Shown here piece after piece: positions 1-4,259 of a stretch of DNA of 5,020 nucleotides. Made by a program: the position numbers and the translations under genes. The DNA is taken from assembly GCA_949451265.1 (NCBI GenBank), contig CASTQR010000134.1, forward strand, positions 1 to 5,020, written 5' to 3'. Position 1 is the stretch's first letter; the number at the start of each line of letters is the position of its first letter. A model generated the notes under the pieces. That model saw only the letters and a program-made list of their open reading frames with translations, did not search any database and was not told the origin of the DNA. Source of the stretch: an uncultured Eubacteriales bacterium. Lineage in GTDB: Bacteria; Bacillota_A; Clostridia; Oscillospirales; Oscillospiraceae.

Positions 1-1
1 C

Positions 2-841
2 ATGAAAAAACCCTACCTCACCCGGCTGGAACGCTGGGCCCGCTGGATGCTGCCCCGTCCCGAAGCGGACGACGTGATGGCCGACTACCGGGAGATCGTG
101 GGCGACCCGCCCCGCCCGGAGGACGAGCTGCTCCGGGATCTGGGCAAGCCCCGGCACGTGATCCGGCCCCTGATCCAGAAAAAGCCGTACTACACCTGGC
201 TGGCGGTGTTCGCGGTGATGGCGGTCTGTGTCCTCGCGCTGGGTGTCAGCCCTACGCTCATCGGATATCCGCTCTGGCGGCTCCTCAACAGCTCTGTTAT
301 CTGGAATGACAGCGCCCTCTTTACCCTGGGCAATGTCTTTCCCCCGCTGGGTATGGCGGCGGCGCTGGTCTGGTTCCGCTGGAAGGGCCGGAAGCTGGGG
401 AAGCTCCCCAAGGCGGTTCCTGTCCTGCTGGCGGTTCTGGCGGCGTGGATCGTGGGCGTGCTGGCGGTGGACTGGCTCTGGCTGAATGACCCCGCCGGTT
501 TTTCCGCCCTGCTGGGGGAAGCGCCTGTGACTGTGCTGTGGTTCCGCCTGGGCTGGACGAGGCCCCTCTCTCTCATGCTGTTTGGCGACGCCCTGGATTG
601 GGGCGGTTTTGCCCTGGCTCTGCTGGCGGTGTACGCTTTGGTCAAGGCCCGGACGGGGGACCGGCGGTGGGCCGCGGTTTACATTCTGGCCCTCACCGCC
701 GTGCTGCTGTCCTGGCAGACGCTGACCTTTCTGACCGATATGTCGCCGGTCATGGCGGGTCCGGGGTTGCTGTCGCGCTTCCGGATCTGGGCGGTCTGCT
801 CCGCTGTGGGCGTCATCGGCACGGGGGTGTCCCTATGCTGA
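2..841 (+). CDS. Polytopic membrane protein with N-terminal HAAS/DUF1700-like domain
   Basis: A 279-residue protein in two parts. Residues 1-60 are soluble and charged, with a helical pattern like the HAAS/DUF1700 domain: 'DDVMADYREIVGD' at 23-35, then 'LLRDLGKPRHVI' at 43-54, which matches the usual acidic helix followed by an 'LG-P--VI' stretch. From residue 62 on come about five or six hydrophobic segments, roughly 63-87, 105-126, 138-160, 190-215, 223-245 and 260-278, so it is an inner-membrane protein. HAAS-type proteins are usually encoded beside a PadR regulator and are thought to act with it in envelope or stress signalling; the biochemical role is unknown. The next gene is indeed a PadR protein, and its start overlaps this stop. 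The ATG at position 2 fits the family's 'MKK' opening, but its ribosome-binding site would lie outside the window, so a start further upstream cannot be excluded. Assignment to the exact family is moderate; the membrane topology is clear. Confidence 0.75.
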   Translation: MKKPYLTRLERWARWMLPRPEADDVMADYREIVGDPPRPEDELLRDLGKPRHVIRPLIQKKPYYTWLAVFAVMAVCVLALGVSPTLIGYPLWRLLNSSVIWNDSALFTLGNVFPPLGMAAALVWFRWKGRKLGKLPKAVPVLLAVLAAWIVGVLAVDWLWLNDPAGFSALLGEAPVTVLWFRLGWTRPLSLMLFGDALDWGGFALALLAVYALVKARTGDRRWAAVYILALTAVLLSWQTLTFLTDMSPVMAGPGLLSRFRIWAVCSAVGVIGTGVSLC

Positions 842-1137
842 AAAAGGATCTGGTGGAGCTGGCCCTCCTCCACCTGCTCACCAAGGGCGACCAGTACGGC
901 TACGACCTGCTGAAAAAGCTCCACGCCGTCTTCCCCGACACCCAGGAGAGCGCCATCTACGCCCAGCTCCGGGGCCTGTGCCGGGATGGCTGCCTGGAGC
1001 AGTACCAGGGGGACACGTCGGCGGGCCCCGCCCGGAAGTACTACCGCCTCACCGACCAGGGGCTGGCCCGGTACGGGGCCCTGCTGAAGCAGTGGCAGGC
1101 CCTCCGGGACGCTTTGGAGGAGCTTTGGAAGCAGTGA
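835..1137 (+). CDS. PadR-family transcriptional regulator (small, single winged-helix domain)
   Basis: A 100-residue protein made almost entirely of a PadR winged-helix DNA-binding domain. Visible family signatures are 'KGDQYGYDLLKKL' at 17-29, the recognition-helix stretch 'ESAIYAQLRGLCRDGCLE' at 38-55, and the wing 'GPARKYYRLTDQG' at 64-76. The C-terminal helix (about 77-99) is short, as in PadR subfamily 2 proteins, which dimerise through it. The ATG at 835 overlaps the stop of the membrane-protein gene (ATGCTGA, positions 835-841), so the two are almost certainly cotranscribed and translationally coupled. The only ribosome-binding site is a weak GGGGGTG at 823-829. Such proteins generally repress their own operon and nearby targets in response to a ligand or stress; the ligand cannot be read from sequence. 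The order is unusual because padR normally precedes its membrane partner. A longer open frame begins at 538, but its upstream part does not resemble PadR and is an overlap artefact. Confidence 0.92.
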   Translation: MLKKDLVELALLHLLTKGDQYGYDLLKKLHAVFPDTQESAIYAQLRGLCRDGCLEQYQGDTSAGPARKYYRLTDQGLARYGALLKQWQALRDALEELWKQ

Positions 1138-1143
1138 GCGCGC

Positions 1144-1176
1144 AAAACCGCCCCACAGCCAAGCTGTGGGGCGGTT
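1144..1176. terminator. Probable bidirectional intrinsic terminator between padR and the PhlG-like gene
   Basis: A perfect 14-bp inverted repeat, AACCGCCCCACAGC (1146-1159) and GCTGTGGGGCGGTT (1163-1176), encloses a 3-base loop (CAA). It lies 8 bases after the padR stop and 12 bases past the stop of the minus-strand hydrolase gene. The trailing T-run is TTTT on the minus strand (the A's at 1144-1147) and only TT on the plus strand, so it should work best for the minus-strand gene while still forming a strong GC-rich hairpin for padR. Confidence 0.8.
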
Positions 1177-1188
1177 CCATGTACGGGC

Positions 1189-1992
1189 TTACCAGTTGTC
1201 CTTTTCCTCGGCGTAGAGGGAGGGCAGGATGGCGGCCAGATGGCCGAACTCCTTCAAATTGTGGGCGAACAGGCCCATGGGGGCCTCCTTGGGCACCTGC
1301 ACCCCATCGGGCAGCAGCTTCACCACCTGGCCGTTCACCAGGCCGTAGCCGATCCAGAAGCGGCTGCGCAGCTCAATGCCGCCCTCGATCTCCCGGACCA
1401 TGTGGGTCATGATGGCGGCCACCCCCTGGCCGGGGACGGGCCCGTGGCCGTTGGCGCACTGCATGGCGGCGCAGGCGGGGGTGCCCACCTTATCCTCGTC
1501 ATAGCCCAGCACGTGGGGGTACTGGAAGTTCAGCACCAGCTCGTCGGGGCCGGGGCCGATGTCCTCCAGCACGAAGTGGACGGTGCCCCAGTTCTTCTCC
1601 CGCATGGGGACGCTGGGATCCTTGATCCGCTCCGGGTTCTGCTGGCGGGCGTAGAAGTGGTCCTCCGGATCCCAGATCCGGTAGCGCATATCCTCCAGGC
1701 CGTGCCACGCGAACCACCAGTTGAACATCTCCGGGGTGACGCCGGGCATTTCCGTGCGGTTGGCCAGGTAGCCCGTGCCGTTGTCCATGACGCACCAGCC
1801 CACCTCGCAGTCCAGATAGCCGGGATTAAACAGGTCGTTGCGCCGCTCGATGGGCAGGGCCAGCTTGGGGTCGATGGGGCCGGCCTGCAAAACGGCCAGC
1901 TTCTCCGGGGGGATGGGGGTGATGGGCAGGTCATAATATTTCGCGTAGGAAAGGGCCCGCTCCTCGGGCTTGAGCTCGGGTCTGGTGGGCAT
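1189..1992 (-). CDS. PhlG/phloretin-hydrolase-family zinc C-C hydrolase
   Basis: A 267-residue cytoplasmic protein (no signal peptide) resembling the 2,4-diacetylphloroglucinol hydrolase family, which also includes phloretin hydrolase of gut Eubacterium ramulus. These enzymes cleave the C-C bond between a phenolic ring and an acyl group using zinc. Family-like stretches are 'NWWFAWHGLEDMRYRIWDPEDHFYAR' (positions 91-116), the acidic 'VLEDIGPGPDEL' at 141-152, and 'LFAHNLKEFGHLAAILPSLY' at 241-260. From memory, Pseudomonas PhlG binds zinc through His129, Glu160, His270 and Glu274; here His112, Glu143, His244 and Glu248 reproduce the 31-residue and 4-residue spacings exactly. PhlG Tyr121 would map to Tyr104, but Asn132 maps to Ala115, hinting at a different substrate. 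The ATG at 1990-1992 has a strong AAAGGAGG site (2001-2008) 8 bases upstream. The gene stands alone, divergent from a DUF362 gene. Family call is confident; phloretin versus another acyl-phenol is not resolved. Confidence 0.85.
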   Translation of the reverse strand: MPTRPELKPEERALSYAKYYDLPITPIPPEKLAVLQAGPIDPKLALPIERRNDLFNPGYLDCEVGWCVMDNGTGYLANRTEMPGVTPEMFNWWFAWHGLEDMRYRIWDPEDHFYARQQNPERIKDPSVPMREKNWGTVHFVLEDIGPGPDELVLNFQYPHVLGYDEDKVGTPACAAMQCANGHGPVPGQGVAAIMTHMVREIEGGIELRSRFWIGYGLVNGQVVKLLPDGVQVPKEAPMGLFAHNLKEFGHLAAILPSLYAEEKDNW

Positions 1993-2000
1993 AGGGGATT

Positions 2001-2008
2001 CCTCCTTT
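2001..2008 (-). promoter_or_regulatory. Ribosome-binding site of the PhlG-like gene
   Basis: On the minus strand this reads AAAGGAGG, a near-perfect anti-Shine-Dalgarno match, 8 bases ahead of the ATG at 1992-1990. It fixes the start of the hydrolase gene. Confidence 0.85.
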
Positions 2009-2025
2009 ACAGATTCGGAGGCATA

Positions 2026-2055
2026 ATTATAGCACAGAGCCGCGCCCCTTGTACA
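2026..2055 (-). promoter_or_regulatory. Sigma-A-type promoter of the PhlG-like gene
   Basis: On the minus strand a perfect TATAAT (-10, positions 2031-2026) is preceded by TGC, an extended -10 element. The best -35 match is TGTACA at 2055-2050 (4 of 6 to TTGACA) with an 18-base spacer. Transcription would start near 2019, giving a leader of about 27 bases, so there is no room for a riboswitch. The weak -35 with a strong extended -10, and a palindrome just upstream at 2061-2078, would suit a promoter that depends on an activator or is otherwise regulated. Confidence 0.7.
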
Positions 2056-2060
2056 GTACT

Positions 2061-2078
2061 TTGGTGAAATTTCACAAA
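2061..2078. promoter_or_regulatory. Near-perfect 18-bp palindrome, candidate operator in the divergent region
   Basis: The sequence TTGGTGAAATTTCACAAA is self-complementary except for one G/A pair; its core GTGAAATTTCAC (2064-2075) is a perfect 12-bp palindrome. It ends 5 bases upstream of the -35 box of the PhlG-like gene, centred about 50 bases before that gene's expected transcription start and about 107 before that of the DUF362 gene. The position suits an activator site or a shared operator. The regulator is not identified: the half-sites recall Rex or CRP/FNR sites, but the spacing between them is wrong for both. Confidence 0.5.
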
Positions 2079-2095
2079 TAGATCTGTCCCAGGGC

Positions 2096-2116
2096 GGAAA
2101 AATGTCAGATTTTTCC
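2096..2116. repeat. Second inverted repeat in the divergent region
   Basis: Two 8-base arms, GGAAAAAT (2096-2103) and ATTTTTCC (2109-2116), are perfect reverse complements around the 5-base spacer GTCAG. It lies about 25 bases upstream of the -35 box of the DUF362 gene. It is AT-rich, lacks a terminator T-run context on either strand and ends no known gene, so a protein-binding site is more likely than a terminator; chance in an AT-rich stretch is possible. Confidence 0.4.
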
Positions 2117-2141
2117 CAAAAGCCTGTGAAAATAAAAACAC

Positions 2142-2170
2142 TTGACTACCCGCCTTTCTTTCTATAAAAT
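2142..2170 (+). promoter_or_regulatory. Sigma-A-type promoter of the DUF362 gene
   Basis: TTGACT (-35, positions 2142-2147, 5 of 6) and TAAAAT (-10, 2165-2170, 5 of 6) are separated by the ideal 17 bases; an alternative -10, TATAAA at 2163-2168, gives a 15-base spacer. Transcription would begin near 2177, leaving a leader of about 30 bases. Confidence 0.72.
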
Positions 2171-2192
2171 GTGGGGGAACTCAAATAAACGC

Positions 2193-2199
2193 AGGAGGT
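2193..2199 (+). promoter_or_regulatory. Ribosome-binding site of the DUF362 gene
   Basis: AGGAGGT lies 8 bases upstream of the ATG at 2208-2210. It is a strong Shine-Dalgarno sequence and fixes the start. Confidence 0.85.
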
Positions 2200-2207
2200 A
2201 GTCCGTT

Positions 2208-3071
2208 ATGAAAGCCAAGGTCTATTTCACCCGTGATCTCACCCCGGAGGCCCTGCTCCGGCTGTACGCCGCCCTGGGCGTGAAGCTGGAGGGCAAGGTG
2301 GCGGTAAAGCTCCACTCCGGCGAGCCGGGGAACCAGAACTTCATCCGCCCCGACTTTATGGAGCCCATGATCCGGCAGGCGGGCGGCACCATCGTGGAGT
2401 GTAACACCGCCTACGACGGGGGCCGGAACACCACCGCCGCCCACTGGGAGACCATGAAAAAGCACGGCTGGTCGGACATCGCCCCGGTGGACATTATGGA
2501 CGAGGACGGGGACATGGAGCTGCCCATCCCCCACGGCAAGGTGATCCAGAAGAACTACGTGGGCCAGAATTTGAAGAACTACGACTCCCTGCTGGTGCTG
2601 TCCCACTTCAAGGGCCACCCCATGGGCGGCTTCGGCGGGGCGCTGAAAAACATCTCCATCGGCATCGCCTCCTCCCGGGGCAAGCAGTATATCCACGGCG
2701 CCGGGGACATGGACAAGTTCTGGGACGCGGATCACGACTCCTTCCTGGAGGCCATGGCGGACGCCGCCTGGTCTGTCCACAACCACTTCAAGGGGAAGAT
2801 CGCCTACCTGAACATCATGAAGAATATGTCGGTGGACTGCGACTGCTGCGCCGTGGCCGCCGACCCCAAGATCGGGGACATCGGCATCCTGGCCTCCCTG
2901 GACCCGGTGGCCCTGGATCAGGCCTGCCTGGATCTGGTGTATGCCTCCGACGACCCCGGCAAGGCGGATCTGGTGGAGCGCATCGAGTCCCTCCACGGCG
3001 TCCACACGGTGGAGGCCGCCGCCGACTTGGGCGTCGGCAGCCGGGAGTACGAGCTGGTCACCCTGGACTGA
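2208..3071 (+). CDS. DUF362 domain protein without ferredoxin module
   Basis: A 287-residue cytoplasmic protein recognisable as DUF362. Typical stretches are 'VAVKLHSGEPGNQNFIRPDF' at 31-50, 'GGTIVECNTAYDGGRNTT' at 59-76 and the most conserved block 'LSHFKGHPMGGFGGALKNIS' at 131-150, followed by 'IASSRGKQYIHGAG'. Late in the chain is 'MSVDCDCCAVAADPKIGDIG' (207-226), with Cys211, Cys213 and Cys214 close together; then 'ASLDPVALDQACLDLV' at 229-244, also common to the family. Many relatives carry a 4Fe-4S ferredoxin segment after the central block; here there is no Cys-x2-Cys-x2-Cys array, so this is the short form. The cysteine cluster could bind a metal or Fe-S centre, but that is inference. 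The family's reaction is not known to me. It is monocistronic, with its own promoter and strong ribosome-binding site, and divergent from the PhlG-like hydrolase, which suggests shared control. Family call is confident, function open. Confidence 0.88.
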   Translation: MKAKVYFTRDLTPEALLRLYAALGVKLEGKVAVKLHSGEPGNQNFIRPDFMEPMIRQAGGTIVECNTAYDGGRNTTAAHWETMKKHGWSDIAPVDIMDEDGDMELPIPHGKVIQKNYVGQNLKNYDSLLVLSHFKGHPMGGFGGALKNISIGIASSRGKQYIHGAGDMDKFWDADHDSFLEAMADAAWSVHNHFKGKIAYLNIMKNMSVDCDCCAVAADPKIGDIGILASLDPVALDQACLDLVYASDDPGKADLVERIESLHGVHTVEAAADLGVGSREYELVTLD

Positions 3072-3091
3072 CCCCATCAATTTTATACGCA

Positions 3092-3124
3092 AAGCGGCCC
3101 CCGGCGCTCCGCCGGGGGCCGCTT
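3092..3124. terminator. Strong bidirectional hairpin between the DUF362 gene and mnmA
   Basis: A perfect 14-bp stem, AAGCGGCCCCCGGC (3092-3105) and GCCGGGGGCCGCTT (3111-3124), has the 5-base loop GCTCC. It sits 20 bases after the DUF362 stop and one base beyond the end of the mnmA stop codon. The tail is TT followed by CCTATTT on the plus strand and TTT followed by GCGTATAAAATT on the minus strand, so the T-runs are poor but the stem is very stable. It is best read as a shared terminator for two convergent genes. Confidence 0.78.
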
Positions 3125-3125
3125 C

Positions 3126-4178
3126 CTATTTCCAGGTCTCCGCGATGGCGCCGCCGCCCAGCACCGCGCCGCTTTCGTCATAGATCACCGCCGCCTGCCC
3201 GGTTGTAACGGCCCGCTGGGGCGCCTCAAACTCGATCCGGGCCCTGTCCCCCTCCGGGACAACGCGGGCAGGCTGTTCCCGCTGGCGGTAGCGGGTTTTC
3301 ACCAGCGCGTCAAAGGGTTGGGTGGGCGGGGCGATGAGCCAGTTCCAATCCTTCGCCAGACAGCCGGCGGAGTACAGCGCCTCCTCCGGCCCCACGGTGA
3401 CGGTGTTGGCCTCCATGCACTTGCCGCACACGTAGATCCGCCCCGAGGACGACACCCCCACCCCCCGGCGCTGGCCCAGGGTGAGCCCCGCCGCCCCCCG
3501 GTGGCGGCCCACCACCTTCCCGTCCAGGTTCAGGATGTCCCCGGCGGGGAAGGTCTGGCCGGTGTACCGCTCCAGGAAGGACAGGTAGTCCCCGTCGGGG
3601 ATAAAGCAGATGTCCTGGCTGTCCCGCTTCTGGGCGTTGGCGAGGCCCGCCCGCTCCGCGATCTCCCGGGCCTCCCCTTTGGTCAGCCCCCCCAGGGGGA
3701 ACAGGGTGCGGGCCAGCAGCTCCCGGGGGATGGGGTAGAGCACATAGCTCTGATCCCGGCCCAGGTCGGCGGCCTTGTAGAGCCGGAAGCCCCTCGCCCC
3801 GTCGGGCAGGATGCGGGCGTAGTGCCCCGTGGCCAGGTAATCACAGCCCAGCTCCCGGGCCTTCTGGTGGAGCAGGCCGAACTTCAAAAAGCGGTTGCAG
3901 TCCACGCAGGGGTTGGGGGTGTCCCCCCGGCGGTAGCCCTCCACAAAGCGCCGGATCACCCGCTCCTCAAACTCCCGGCACAGGGGCAGGACGTGGTGGG
4001 GGATACCCATCCGATCCGCCGCCGCTCTGGCGTCCTCCAGGGTCTCCGGGGGCGTGCCGTACAGCTCCATGGTGGCCCCTACGCAGTCGTACCCCCGCTC
4101 CCGCAGGAGGTACACCGCCGCGCTGGAGTCCACCCCGCCGCTCATGGCCACCAGCACCTGCTTCCCGTTTCGCCCCAT
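3126..4178 (-). CDS. mnmA: tRNA-specific 2-thiouridylase MnmA
   Basis: MnmA puts the 2-thio group on the wobble uridine (U34) of tRNA-Lys, -Glu and -Gln in the cytoplasm, using ATP to adenylate the base and a persulfide sulfur delivered by a cysteine desulfurase relay. The 350 residues match the family's usual 350-370. The N-terminal PP-loop 'AMSGGVDSSAAVYLL' (11-25) binds ATP. The catalytic pair should be Cys94 in 'NPCVDCNRFLKFG' (89-101) and Cys191 in 'DSQDICFIPDGDY' (186-198), aligning with Cys102 and Cys199 of the E. coli enzyme. 'ATGHYARI' (116-123), 'GRDQSYVLY' (140-148) and 'GLTLGQRRGVGVS' (231-243) are further family blocks; 290-350 forms the C-terminal beta-barrel. A 'CGKC' at 251-254 adds an extra cysteine pair. 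The ATG has AGGGAGG (4186-4192) 7 bases upstream and its own consensus promoter. No adjacent cysteine desulfurase (iscS-like) gene is present in the window. Confidence 0.97.
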   Translation of the reverse strand: MGRNGKQVLVAMSGGVDSSAAVYLLRERGYDCVGATMELYGTPPETLEDARAAADRMGIPHHVLPLCREFEERVIRRFVEGYRRGDTPNPCVDCNRFLKFGLLHQKARELGCDYLATGHYARILPDGARGFRLYKAADLGRDQSYVLYPIPRELLARTLFPLGGLTKGEAREIAERAGLANAQKRDSQDICFIPDGDYLSFLERYTGQTFPAGDILNLDGKVVGRHRGAAGLTLGQRRGVGVSSSGRIYVCGKCMEANTVTVGPEEALYSAGCLAKDWNWLIAPPTQPFDALVKTRYRQREQPARVVPEGDRARIEFEAPQRAVTTGQAAVIYDESGAVLGGGAIAETWK

Positions 4179-4185
4179 TGTCCCG

Positions 4186-4192
4186 CCTCCCT
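4186..4192 (-). promoter_or_regulatory. Ribosome-binding site of mnmA
   Basis: On the minus strand this reads AGGGAGG, 7 bases ahead of the ATG at 4178-4176. It supports this start over internal alternatives. Confidence 0.75.
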
Positions 4193-4208
4193 CGTGGTTG
4201 ATTGGGTT

Positions 4209-4237
4209 ATTATAGGGCCTGGGGCGCTTCCTGTCAA
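4209..4237 (-). promoter_or_regulatory. Full-consensus sigma-A promoter of mnmA
   Basis: On the minus strand TTGACA (-35, 4237-4232) and TATAAT (-10, 4214-4209) are both perfect, with the optimal 17-base spacer. Transcription should start near 4202, giving a leader of about 24 bases. This predicts strong, constitutive expression of mnmA independent of the hydrolase gene upstream. Confidence 0.9.
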
Positions 4238-4250
4238 GGGAAGGCCCCAG
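4219..4250. repeat. Hairpin spanning the mnmA promoter, downstream of the alpha/beta-hydrolase gene
   Basis: CTGGGGC (4219-4225) pairs with GCCCCAG (4244-4250), and CTTCC (4227-4231) pairs with GGAAG (4239-4243), with one bulged G at 4226 and a 7-base loop (4232-4238). It begins 9 bases after the hydrolase stop codon and could act as its 3' hairpin. No T-run follows on the minus strand, so it is not a standard intrinsic terminator. The loop holds the -35 box of mnmA. Confidence 0.55.
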
Positions 4251-4259
4251 TCCCCGGCC

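Noticed and set aside
538..834. N-terminal extension of the padR frame upstream of 835
   Set aside because: The extra 99 residues overlap the membrane-protein gene and do not resemble PadR; the ATG at 835 begins exactly at the conserved domain.
1240..2067. A 275-codon open frame on the plus strand opposite the PhlG-like gene
   Set aside because: Composition is repetitive Gly/Ala/Val/His, there is no ribosome-binding site or family match, and the minus-strand gene is clearly real with motifs, ribosome-binding site and promoter.
2061..2078. Reading the palindrome as a Rex or CRP/FNR site
   Set aside because: Its GTGAA and TTCAC arms are 2 bases apart, whereas Rex sites have 4; the TCACA-type arms are 4 apart, whereas CRP sites have 6. 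The regulator is left unnamed.
1993..2207. A riboswitch or small RNA in the divergent region
   Set aside because: Predicted leaders are only about 27 and 30 bases and show no aptamer-like structure; promoters and dyads account for the visible signals.
2181..3092. A 303-codon open frame on the minus strand opposite the DUF362 gene
   Set aside because: It is the antisense shadow of a high-GC gene: low-complexity Val/His/Gly-rich composition, no recognisable domain, and it runs across the DUF362 ribosome-binding site and the downstream terminator stem.
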